Source: an uncultured Pseudomonadota bacterium (GTDB taxonomy: Bacteria; Myxococcota_A; UBA796; JAFGLY01). From it: a DNA stretch of 48,275 bases. The DNA is taken from positions 1 through 48,275 of the forward strand of contig CALDOK010000408.1 in NCBI GenBank assembly GCA_937912125.1, given 5' to 3'. Below the pieces are notes generated by a model. It did no database searches, had not been told where the DNA came from, and saw only the letters and a list, made by a program, of their open reading frames with translations. Positions 41,096-48,275 of the stretch are shown here, piece after piece. Positions within the stretch are counted from its first letter, which is position 1. Every line of letters begins with the position of its first letter. Made by a program: the position numbers and the translations under genes.

Positions 41096-42490
41096 ATGGC
41101 CAGCGTACGCCGCCTCTACAAGATCTACGAGGTCCTGGGGGTAGGTTCGTTCGGCACCGTCTACCGTGCCGAGCTGCTGGGCAGCGCTGGATTCCGCAAG
41201 TCCATCGCCCTCAAGCTGCTGCACCCCGATCGCGCCAGCTCCCCCGATATCCTCGAGCGGCTGCGGGACGAAGCCCGCCTGCTGGCCCACCTGGCCCACC
41301 CGGGCATCGTGCAGGTGTCGGATCTGGTGCGCCTCGAGGGCCGCTGGACGGTCATCCTCGAGCACGTCCCCGGGGCCAGCCTGCGAGAGCTGATCGAGCT
41401 GGGACGCATCCCGGTCATCTGCACCGTGCAGATGGTGGAGCGCCTGGCCGAGGCCCTGGACGCCGCTCACAACGCCAAGGACGGCGCCACGCCGTTGAAC
41501 CTGGTCCACCGGGACATCAAGCCCTCGAACGTCCTGGTCACCGGCGACGGCAGCGTCAAGCTGGTGGACTTCGGGGTGGCCCTGGCCAACGCCAACGTGC
41601 GCGAGGCCAACACCGACGAGCTGTTCTTCGGTGCCCCCGAGTATATGGCCCCGGAGCGCTGGCACTTCAGCGACACCCCCGCCGCCGACGTCTACTCCCT
41701 GGGAGCCGTGCTCTACGAGATGCTCACCGGCGAGCTGCTGGGCCGCACCAGCGCCAACCTGGCCCAGCACTGCGATCTGATCGAGGACGCCGCGGGCCGC
41801 CTGTTCCGCCTCGAGAGCAAGGAGCTGCGCCAGCTGGTGGAGCGCATGTTGGCCTACGCACCAGAAGAACGCCCCACCCCGCGCGAGGTGGCTCTGGCCT
41901 GCAAGCAGATCCTGCCGGGCTTGCCTGGCCCATGGCTGCGGGACTGGGCCGAGGGAGAGGTGGCCCGGATCTTCGATCTGCGCCTGCCTGTGCTCAACGA
42001 CCCCCTGCTGGGCGCCGTGCTCGAGGAGTCCGACGACGACGAGCTCACCGCGGTGATGCCCCGGGCCCAGCCGGCCTGGCACAACGGCCTGCGCGTGGGC
42101 GTGCTGGCGCTCACCGCGGTGCTGGCCTTGATGGCCTGGTGGGCGGTCCACGCCACCACCACCAGCCTGGCCGAAGACCGCAGGGTGTCCAATCGAGCCC
42201 GCGCGACCGCCCCGGCCGCCAGCGCGCCGCCCAGCCCGGAACCACCCAAGGCCGCCCCTCCGCCCCGGCATGTGGCCACCGCCGAGGTCACGGCCGAGGG
42301 AGACGCCCGGCAGATCTTCCTGGTCGCCGATGACCGGCGCCTCAAGCCCGGAACCATCCCTGTCGGCACCTACGACATCGAGGCCCACTTCGACAGCGGC
42401 TGGGTCTTGGCGGGGCAGGTCCAGCTGGCCGCCGGTGACGAGGTCACCATCGCCTGTCAGAGCTCCCTGTCGGGCTGCACCCTCAGGTAG
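41096..42490 (+). CDS. Transmembrane Ser/Thr protein kinase (second of a pair)
   Basis: 464 residues; ATG at 41096 with GGGGAG upstream. Residue numbering of the kinase domain matches the paralogue at 38096 exactly: GVGSFG (15-20), Lys40 (IALK), Glu59, HRDIKPSN (138-145), DFG (158-160), APE (185-187), with strong sequence identity. Membrane helix at about 331-350, a shorter Ala/Pro stalk (370-390), then a periplasmic domain (395-464) that mirrors the first kinase: EGDARQIFLVADDRRLKPG, VGTYDIEAHFDSG, and two cysteines (454, 461) separated by six residues as in the paralogue. Active-site residues are complete. It is 127 bases from the previous gene with its own promoter-like motif. It converges with hrpB (3 bases between stops). 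Confidence 0.95.
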   Translation: MASVRRLYKIYEVLGVGSFGTVYRAELLGSAGFRKSIALKLLHPDRASSPDILERLRDEARLLAHLAHPGIVQVSDLVRLEGRWTVILEHVPGASLRELIELGRIPVICTVQMVERLAEALDAAHNAKDGATPLNLVHRDIKPSNVLVTGDGSVKLVDFGVALANANVREANTDELFFGAPEYMAPERWHFSDTPAADVYSLGAVLYEMLTGELLGRTSANLAQHCDLIEDAAGRLFRLESKELRQLVERMLAYAPEERPTPREVALACKQILPGLPGPWLRDWAEGEVARIFDLRLPVLNDPLLGAVLEESDDDELTAVMPRAQPAWHNGLRVGVLALTAVLALMAWWAVHATTTSLAEDRRVSNRARATAPAASAPPSPEPPKAAPPPRHVATAEVTAEGDARQIFLVADDRRLKPGTIPVGTYDIEAHFDSGWVLAGQVQLAAGDEVTIACQSSLSGCTLR

Positions 42491-42493
42491 CGC

Positions 42494-44929
42494 TCAGCGG
42501 CGGCGTCGGGGCCGATCCTCGGGGACCGCCACCGTGGGGTCCTCGGGCCAGGAATGCTTTGGGTAGCGGCCGCGCAGGTCCTTGCGGACCTCGTGGTAGG
42601 TGGTCCGCCAGAAGCTCTCGAGGTCCCGGGTGACCTGCGCCGGCCGCTGGTTGGGGGCCAGCAGGTGCACCAGCAGCACCACCCGACCCCGGGCCACCCG
42701 GGGGGTCTGGCGCATCCCGAAGAGCTGCTGAATGCGGGCGGCCAGCACCGGGGGCTCGGCCTCGGCGCCCCGGGCCCAGCCACCCTCCACCAGGCCGCCA
42801 GTGTCGGGGTAGCGCAGGGGCACGGTGGAGCCCGAGGGGACGGGGAGCCGCTCGGGGGCCTCCCGCTCCAGCGCCGCAAGCTGTGGGCCCGTCAACCGCG
42901 ACTTCAGCTCGCGCGACCAGTCCAGCCCGCGAAGATCCGCGAAGCTGCGGCGGCCCATGCACAGATCGGGAAGCAAGGAGCCGAGATCGTCGAGCCTGGG
43001 CCAGGCCAGCTCGGGCAGGTGGTGGGCCAAGAAGCGCAGCCGATCCAGCAGGGCGGCTGCTTCTTCACTCAACCGCAGGGCCCGCTCCGGGTGGGCCTGA
43101 GCCTGCAGGGCCAGCAGCTGGGCCACTCGCTGGGGCTCCGGTGGGGCCAACGCCGGGATGTCCTGCAGAACGAGGTCGCGGTAGCGGGTGAGCCGTCGGG
43201 CCACCACCGCCTCGCGCTCGGCATCGAAGCCCAGCTCGTCCACCTGCTCGAGCGCGAGCTGACGGGACTCCAGCGCGAGGGCCCGGGTGATGCGATGCTC
43301 CGCGCGCTCGCCCCGCCGTGCGGCGCGCATGGTCACCGCCAGGATCAAGGGCGCACCCTCCGCCTCACACCCTTCTTCGAGCACGGCCCCTCGCCCACCC
43401 ACCAGGCGATAGCGCAAGCTGCCAGGCCCCCGCTGCAGGCCCACCCGGTCGGGGAAGCCCGCCAGCAGCCAGGCCGCAGCACGCTCCTGGTCGGGGTCGG
43501 CCGCGGCGGGGGGTACCGGCCCCAGGGCGCCCCGGGCTTCGCGCTCGAGCAGGCTGCGCAGGCGCTCCTCTCCACCTCGCTCCTCGCTGGCGGCGGCGGC
43601 CAGCGCGGCGGCTTCTGCCAGGCGACCGTCGCGGTGCCCTTCCACCACCACCCGCGCCAAGCGAGGGTGGACGCCCAGGGCCTCCATGCGCCGACCCATG
43701 CCTGTGATGCGGCCCGCTCCGTCCAGGGCGCCCAGCTCGCGCAGCAGCGCCTGGGCCGCCTGCCATGCCGCCTCGGGCGGGGGCGCGAACCAGCCAAAGC
43801 GCCCTGGATCGGCACCCCAGGCCCCCAGGGCCAGGGCGGTGGGGGCCAGATCGCAGCGGGCGATCTCGGGCTCGGTGGCCGGCGCCAGCAGGCGCTGCTC
43901 GGCGCGGGTCCACAGCCTGATGGCCAGCCCAGGGCCGGTTCGTCCCGCCCTGCCGGCCCGCTGCTCGGCCGCGTCGGCGGCGATGCGCACCAGCTCCAAG
44001 CGCTCGAGCCCCAGGGCCGGGTCCAGCCGCGGCTGCTTGACCAGACCACAGTCCACCACCGCGCCCACGCCGTCCAGGGTCACCGAGGTCTGGGCGATGT
44101 TGGTGGCCAGCACCACCTTGCGCCCGGCGCTGGGGGCCAGGGCGCGGTCCTGATCCGCGGCGCTCAGGCGCCCGTGCAGGGGCAGCACCAGGATCCCCGG
44201 GAGGTCCCCCAGGGCTCGGGCCGTGCGCTCAATCTCCGGTGCCCCTGGCAGGAAAGCCAGCACGTGCCCATCGGGTCGGGCGGCGAGGGCCCGGCGCACG
44301 CCGCGGGCGCAGCGCAGCGCGAGGGGGTGATCGTCCGGCTGGTCGAGGTAGCGGTGCTCCACAGGGTGGAGACGTCCGTGGGACCGGACCACGGGGCAGG
44401 CCTCTGCGCCCCCCAGGAACTCCACCACCGGGGCGGCGTCAAGGGTCGCCGACATGGCCAGCAGCAGCAGGTCCGGACGAGCCTCTGCGCGCACCTCCCG
44501 CAGGAGCGCCAGGGCCAGGTCCACATGCAGGCTGCGCTCGTGCAGCTCGTCCAGGACCACGCAGCCCACGCCCTCGAGGAAGGGGTCGGCCTGCAGGCGG
44601 CGCAGCAGCAGGCCCTCGGTCAGGAAGGCGACGCGGGTGGCGGGACCGACGCGCCGCTCGAAGCGCACCTGGTACCCCACCTCGCCCCCAAGCTGGACGC
44701 CTCGCTCCCAGGCCACCCTGCGGGCTGCCAGCCGGGCGGCGACCCGGCGAGGCTGCAGCACCAGCACCACGCCCGCACCCACCAGGCCCGAGTCCAGGAC
44801 GGCGCAGGGCACCCGCGTGGTCTTGCCGGAGCCGGGCGGCGCCACGACCACCGCCTGTCCCGCCGCCCGAAGGGCGCCCAGGATGACCGGCAGGGCGTCG
44901 TCGATGGGGAGAGGCTGAAGGGCAGGCAT
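42494..44929 (-). CDS. hrpB: ATP-dependent RNA helicase HrpB-like
   Basis: 811 residues, typical HrpB length. ATG at 44929, without an obvious Shine-Dalgarno. DEAH/RHA helicase motifs: Walker A APPGSGKTTR (about 30-39), LQPRRVAARLAARRV, TEGLLLRRLQADP, motif II DELH at 127-130 (here DELHERS), SATL at 160-163, and motif VI QRAGRAGRTGPG. C-terminal HrpB domain ends with 'WRTTYHEVRKDLRGRYPKHSWPEDP', diagnostic for the HrpB family. RNA-dependent ATPase in the cytoplasm; its exact role in bacteria is not settled. Diverges from the YfhO-like gene across a 52-base gap with facing -10-like elements. Confidence 0.95.
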   Translation of the reverse strand: MPALQPLPIDDALPVILGALRAAGQAVVVAPPGSGKTTRVPCAVLDSGLVGAGVVLVLQPRRVAARLAARRVAWERGVQLGGEVGYQVRFERRVGPATRVAFLTEGLLLRRLQADPFLEGVGCVVLDELHERSLHVDLALALLREVRAEARPDLLLLAMSATLDAAPVVEFLGGAEACPVVRSHGRLHPVEHRYLDQPDDHPLALRCARGVRRALAARPDGHVLAFLPGAPEIERTARALGDLPGILVLPLHGRLSAADQDRALAPSAGRKVVLATNIAQTSVTLDGVGAVVDCGLVKQPRLDPALGLERLELVRIAADAAEQRAGRAGRTGPGLAIRLWTRAEQRLLAPATEPEIARCDLAPTALALGAWGADPGRFGWFAPPPEAAWQAAQALLRELGALDGAGRITGMGRRMEALGVHPRLARVVVEGHRDGRLAEAAALAAAASEERGGEERLRSLLEREARGALGPVPPAAADPDQERAAAWLLAGFPDRVGLQRGPGSLRYRLVGGRGAVLEEGCEAEGAPLILAVTMRAARRGERAEHRITRALALESRQLALEQVDELGFDAEREAVVARRLTRYRDLVLQDIPALAPPEPQRVAQLLALQAQAHPERALRLSEEAAALLDRLRFLAHHLPELAWPRLDDLGSLLPDLCMGRRSFADLRGLDWSRELKSRLTGPQLAALEREAPERLPVPSGSTVPLRYPDTGGLVEGGWARGAEAEPPVLAARIQQLFGMRQTPRVARGRVVLLVHLLAPNQRPAQVTRDLESFWRTTYHEVRKDLRGRYPKHSWPEDPTVAVPEDRPRRRR

Positions 44930-44949
44930 GGTGCTGGGCCGCGTCGGGG

Positions 44950-44961
44950 TAGACTCCTATA
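44950..44961. promoter_or_regulatory. Back-to-back -10-like elements between divergent genes
   Basis: The plus strand reads TAGACT (44950-44955) directed at 44982; the minus strand reads TATAGG (44956-44961) directed at 44929. They abut in the 52-base gap, so the two promoters, if real, would compete. Confidence 0.35.
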
Positions 44962-44981
44962 CCTCGACGACAGGAGCCCCC

Positions 44982-47243
44982 ATGCCCGAGCAGCCCGCCA
45001 GCAGCCCGCCTGCAGCCCAGCGCTGGGTGTGGGCCTGGAACCTGGTGGTGCTGGTCCCCGTGCTGCCCCTGCTCTGGGGGGCGCGCATCCCCATCCAGCA
45101 CGACATCTTCATCTCGGACCTGCTGCACAGCCAGCTCCCCTACAAGGCCTTCCTGGGTCGCACGCTGGCCGAGGGGCACCTGCCGCTGTGGATGCCGGAC
45201 GTGTTCTCGGGCATCCCCTTTCTCGCTTCCATCGAGGCGGGCCCGCTCTTCCCACCCCACGCGCTGCTCTACGGCCTGCTCGACCCCTACACCGCGCTGG
45301 GGGTCAGCCTCTGCCTCGAGTTGGTGGTTGCGGCGCTGGGGGCTTGGTGCCTGGCGCGCCGGGCCGCGGCCGGTCCCTACCCGGCGCTGATCGCGGGGAT
45401 CGCGTACGCGTGGAGCGGCTTCATGGTCACCCACGTGCGGCACCTCAACATGCACGCGTCGGCCGCCATCCTGCCGTGGATGATGGTGACCCTCGAGCGC
45501 CTGCTAGCCAGCCGGGGCCGTCGAGGCGGGGCGCCGCTGGCCGTCTCGCTCGGGCTGATGGTGCTCGCTGGCCATCCCCAGATCCTGTACATCGCCTGCC
45601 TGCTGATGGGGCTGCGCCTGCTGTTCCACCTGGGGCGCCGTGACTGGAAGACAGCCTGGCGGGACCGACTCCGGGAGGTCCTCTCCTTCTCCGTGGCCTG
45701 CGGCCTGGGGCTCGCGCTGGGTGCCGCGCAGCTGCTGCCCACCTGGGCCTACACGCAGCAGTCGCTGGGCCAAGTGAAGCCCACATGGGCGTACGCGTCC
45801 GCCTTCGCGTGCCCCCCCTGGGATCTCCTGGCGCTGATCTGGCCGCCCCTGGTGGGCGCCATGGAGACCCTGGACTACGCCTCACAGCAAGTGAGCACCA
45901 TCGCCTGGGGCAACTACGGCTATGGCGGCCTGATCACCCTGACGCTGGCGTTCGCGGCCTTCGCCCTCGGCCCGCGGAGGCGCCCAGTCTGGTTCTGGGC
46001 CGCCGGCCTGGTGCTGTCCCTCCTGCTGGTGCTGGGACCCCACACGCCCCTGTACCGGGCGGCCTGGGAGCTGCTCCCAGGCATGAAGCTGTTCCGCTTC
46101 CCCACCCGCTTCCTGGTGGTCACGGGGCTGGCGCTGGCCATACTCGGCGCGCTGGGTCTCGAGACGATCCTCGCGCGCGTCGGGCCGCAGCTGGGGGCGC
46201 GCAAGGCCCTGTGGCTGAGCCTGATGGTGGCGTTGCTGGGGCTGCTGGACCTACAGCACCACCAGATCCCCCGCCTGCCCACCGACTCCACTCGAGCCTG
46301 GCGCGAGGCGGGCACTCCCCCCGGCATCTACCCCGACGGGCCCACAGGGCAGCGGGTGCTGGTGCTCCAGGAGTTCGAGATCTGGGAGAGCGCCTTCCGC
46401 CAAGCTCGGGGGCACACCCAGAGCCCTGAGCCCTACCGCGCGGCCTGGACCCTGCCCCTGGGGAGCTCGGGGGTGCTGACGGGCCTGCACTCGGCCTCGG
46501 GCTATGCGCGCATGGTCCACTGGCGCAGCGCGGCGCAGTGGCAGGAGTACAACCGCGACATCCTGCCCCAGCGCGCGCGGCCCGGCCGGCCCACGGTGGA
46601 CGACCCGCGAGTGAGCGACGCCTTCCAAGCCCAGCTCGACCGAGGTGGCGTGCGCTGGCTGCTCAGCCCATTCGCCCTCGAGGGCGGCCGGCTCGAGCGG
46701 AGAGACAAGGACGTGCTGCTGCTGTACCGCAACGCCTCGGCTCTGCCCCGGGCGTACGTCACCCCCCACTGGGAAGCCGCCGAAGACTACACCGCCGCCA
46801 TGGCGTGGCTGATGGGCGACGGTGCCAAGCGATCCGCCGTGCCGGTCGTCGAGGGGGCCGCCGCGTCCTCCGGCAGCGCCGCGGGCGCGCTGACCCCTGT
46901 GGAGATCGAAGAAGACGGCCCCAACCGGATCTCAATGTCCATCCCACCAGGCCTGGGCGGAGGGATGCTGGTGATCAGCGACACCTGGGACGAGGGCTGG
47001 CATGCCTGGATCGACGGGGCGCCTGCCGACATCCTGGTGGCCAACGGCTGCCAGCGGGCGCTGCGGCTGCCCTCGCGGGCCACCCGAGTGGAGCTGCGCT
47101 ACCAACCCCCAGGGTGGCTCCCGGGGCTGTGGACCAGCCTCGCAGCCCTGACGGTCCTGCTGTGCTGGGCGGGCGTGACCTACCGCCGCCGATCCGCCGA
47201 CTCGGGCGGGGTCCAAGGCTCTCGGGGCGCGCGAACCACGTAG
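44982..47243 (+). CDS. YfhO-like polytopic membrane protein
   Basis: 753 residues; ATG at 44982 with AGGAG upstream. About ten hydrophobic helices in the first 430 residues. Early segments 'IPIQHDIFISDLLHSQLPYKAFLGRTLAEGHLPLWMPDVFSGIPFLASIEAGPLFPPHALLYGL' and 'GIAYAWSGFMVTHVRHLNMHASAAILPWMMVTLERLL' and later 'LLPGMKLFRFPTRFLVVTGLALAILGALGLE' match the bacterial membrane protein YfhO / GT-C-like family, in which the acidic first loop is probably catalytic. A periplasmic C-terminal domain (about 470-715) precedes a last helix (GLWTSLAALTVLLCWAGV) and a basic tail. Family members help glycosylate or assemble cell-envelope glycans with polyprenyl-linked sugars; that fits the convergent GT2 gene. 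Its 3' end overlaps that gene by 64 bases. Confidence 0.82.
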   Translation: MPEQPASSPPAAQRWVWAWNLVVLVPVLPLLWGARIPIQHDIFISDLLHSQLPYKAFLGRTLAEGHLPLWMPDVFSGIPFLASIEAGPLFPPHALLYGLLDPYTALGVSLCLELVVAALGAWCLARRAAAGPYPALIAGIAYAWSGFMVTHVRHLNMHASAAILPWMMVTLERLLASRGRRGGAPLAVSLGLMVLAGHPQILYIACLLMGLRLLFHLGRRDWKTAWRDRLREVLSFSVACGLGLALGAAQLLPTWAYTQQSLGQVKPTWAYASAFACPPWDLLALIWPPLVGAMETLDYASQQVSTIAWGNYGYGGLITLTLAFAAFALGPRRRPVWFWAAGLVLSLLLVLGPHTPLYRAAWELLPGMKLFRFPTRFLVVTGLALAILGALGLETILARVGPQLGARKALWLSLMVALLGLLDLQHHQIPRLPTDSTRAWREAGTPPGIYPDGPTGQRVLVLQEFEIWESAFRQARGHTQSPEPYRAAWTLPLGSSGVLTGLHSASGYARMVHWRSAAQWQEYNRDILPQRARPGRPTVDDPRVSDAFQAQLDRGGVRWLLSPFALEGGRLERRDKDVLLLYRNASALPRAYVTPHWEAAEDYTAAMAWLMGDGAKRSAVPVVEGAAASSGSAAGALTPVEIEEDGPNRISMSIPPGLGGGMLVISDTWDEGWHAWIDGAPADILVANGCQRALRLPSRATRVELRYQPPGWLPGLWTSLAALTVLLCWAGVTYRRRSADSGGVQGSRGARTT

Positions 47244-48142
47244 ACCGGACGCGCCTTGAGTTCGTCGTAGACCACCGCCAGGTAGGCGGCCACCACGCCC
47301 AGGCAGACCAGGATCACCCCCCCCATCCCGAGCACCGAGAGGATGGTGGTGGTGAAGCCGGTGACCGCGGCGCCCCGCGCCCAGTTGTACAGAGTCTGGA
47401 CGCCCAGCAGCACGCCCGCACCACTGACCAGTAAGCCCAGCCAAGCGATGGCGATGAGGGGAAAGGACGAAAACGCCAGCAGGTTCTTGGTGGAGTAGCG
47501 AGCCAGCGCCAGCAGCGACCATCGGCTCTGCCCGAGAGGCCGCGCCTGGACCTCGAAGGGCACCCGCGCCACACGGAATCCCACCCAGGCTACCAGCCCG
47601 CGAAAGAAGCGGTTGCGCTCCGGGCAGGCCAGCACGGCCTGGACCACCTGGCGATCCAGCAGCTTGTAGTCCGACTCGCGCTCGAAGCTCCGCCCCACGG
47701 CCCGGCCCATCATGGCGTTGAAGAGTCGAGCAGCCAGCCCGTAGAGGACACTTTCGCGCCCACGGCGCTCCTTGACCGCATTGACCACCTCGAAGCCCTC
47801 GTCCCAGCGGGCGATGAGCGCGGGCAGCAACGCCGGAGGATGCTGAAGATCGCCGTCCATCAACACCACCGCCCGGCCCCGGGCCACATCGAGCCCCGCG
47901 GCCATGGCCGACTCCTTGCCGAAGTTGCGGGACAGCAGCACCGGGACAACGCGAGGGTCGCTCGCCCCGATGCCCTGGAGCAGATCGGGGGTCGCGTCCG
48001 TGGAGCCGTCATCCACGCAGATCAGCTCCCAGCTGCGCCCGGTATCGTCCATCTGCGCGGCGATGACCTCCACCACCCGGGCGACGAGATCCGCCTCCTG
48101 GAACAGGGGGATGACGATGCTGAATTCTGGTTCAGGGCGCAC
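47180..48142 (-). CDS. GT2 polyprenyl-phosphate glycosyltransferase (DPM1/GtrB-like)
   Basis: 320 residues from the GTG at 48142, preceded by GAGG with good spacing. A GTG ten codons further up (48172) gives a longer form (330), but it would place the -10-like TATCAT inside the gene. GT-A fold: FSIVIPLFQEADLV, VDDGSTDATPDLL, LSRNFGKESAMAAGLD, the DxD metal site in LMDGDLQHPP, then 'FERESDYKLLDRQV' and RFFRGLVAW. Two C-terminal membrane helices (about 240-262 and 275-300) as in GtrB/DPM1-like enzymes that load a sugar from a nucleotide donor onto undecaprenyl phosphate. Inner membrane, cytoplasmic active site. Probably works with the YfhO-like protein whose gene it meets tail to tail. Confidence 0.92.
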   Translation of the reverse strand: MRPEPEFSIVIPLFQEADLVARVVEVIAAQMDDTGRSWELICVDDGSTDATPDLLQGIGASDPRVVPVLLSRNFGKESAMAAGLDVARGRAVVLMDGDLQHPPALLPALIARWDEGFEVVNAVKERRGRESVLYGLAARLFNAMMGRAVGRSFERESDYKLLDRQVVQAVLACPERNRFFRGLVAWVGFRVARVPFEVQARPLGQSRWSLLALARYSTKNLLAFSSFPLIAIAWLGLLVSGAGVLLGVQTLYNWARGAAVTGFTTTILSVLGMGGVILVCLGVVAAYLAVVYDELKARPVYVVRAPREPWTPPESADRRR

Positions 48143-48162
48143 GGTGGGCCTCGCGGTGGCGA

Positions 48163-48171
48163 ATGATATCA
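48163..48171 (-). promoter_or_regulatory. Putative extended -10 element of the GT2 gene
   Basis: Minus strand TGATATCAT, with the same TATCAT hexamer as the lipoprotein promoters at 492 and 7508. It ends 20 bases before the GTG at 48142. Confidence 0.35.
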
Positions 48172-48193
48172 CGCTCGCCTGCCATCCCCCGGC

Positions 48194-48210
48194 GCTCCAC
48201 GAGGTGGAGC
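48194..48210. repeat. Perfect 7-bp inverted repeat upstream of the GT2 gene
   Basis: GCTCCAC-GAG-GTGGAGC. Possible operator or terminator stem. Confidence 0.35.
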
Positions 48211-48231
48211 CAGTCTGTACAGTTGAACGGA

Positions 48232-48244
48232 ACCCCTTCGGGGT
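48232..48244. terminator. Hairpin near the window end
   Basis: ACCCC-TTC-GGGGT, a 5-bp perfect stem. A terminator for a gene outside the window is possible. No T-run is seen. Confidence 0.25.
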
Positions 48245-48275
48245 AGCAGGCGGCGGGTAAAAGCGTCGGTGGCGG

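Noticed and set aside
42554..45643. Long plus-strand frame (1029 codons) opposite hrpB
   Set aside because: Antisense shadow; hrpB motifs are all on the minus strand.

Overview
The window looks like chromosomal DNA of a high-GC Gram-negative predator- or myxobacteria-like lineage (Myxococcota, former Deltaproteobacteria). The reasons are strong G/C bias at third codon positions, Shine-Dalgarno-led ATG/GTG starts, TolC/RND envelope machinery, eukaryotic-type Ser/Thr kinases with one transmembrane helix, a PilZ-like protein, and an unusual density of secreted lipoproteins. Those lipoproteins carry Asp/Ser/Thr linkers, 'DCDD...DCDG' metal-binding motifs (MopC-type), FG-GAP repeats or right-handed beta-helices. 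No taxonomic marker is present apart from infA, so placement below phylum is not possible from sequence alone. I find no rRNA, tRNA, CRISPR array, phage or insertion sequence.

Layout. 1-7478 (minus): a run of five secreted lipoprotein genes. Four of them overlap by 4-10 bases and the fifth, cut by the window edge, has its own promoter-like motif. 7784-12617: a PilZ-like protein, a membrane-anchored HExxH protein, a periplasmic DsrE-like protein and a lipoprotein alpha/beta hydrolase, each apparently its own unit. 12878-22521 (minus): a four-gene efflux operon of adaptor, two different RND permeases and a TolC channel, with start/stop overlaps. 22726-26817: an unknown lipoprotein, a small MopC lipoprotein, the menaquinone/ubiquinone methyltransferase (menG/ubiE) and a CotH-kinase lipoprotein. 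26895-29209: a small membrane protein, an array of 63-bp tandem repeats, an outer-membrane-like protein and infA. 29210-29527: a gene-free spacer with DnaA-box-like sequences and A/T-rich patches. 29528-37188: a MopC/FG-GAP lipoprotein, a zinc-ribbon rhomboid protease, an alkaline-phosphatase-superfamily lipoprotein, a DUF362 protein and a large two-part hydrolase. 37281-42490: a compact signalling locus with an exported PEGA-like protein, two paralogous transmembrane Ser/Thr kinases and, translationally coupled between them, a MopC/beta-helix lipoprotein. 42494-48142: HrpB helicase, a YfhO-like polytopic membrane protein and a GT2 polyprenyl-sugar type glycosyltransferase.

How it fits together. 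Most of the coding capacity is devoted to the cell surface: about a dozen lipoproteins, a tripartite exporter and a kinase locus whose receptors end in a shared periplasmic domain with a conserved cysteine pair. The most promising undescribed system is the 37281-42490 locus. The second is the modular lipoprotein operon at 1-7478, where one short Cys-containing leader module plus a repeat-encoded acidic linker is joined to different C-terminal domains. Core housekeeping genes (infA, menG/ubiE, hrpB) are interspersed and look vertically inherited.
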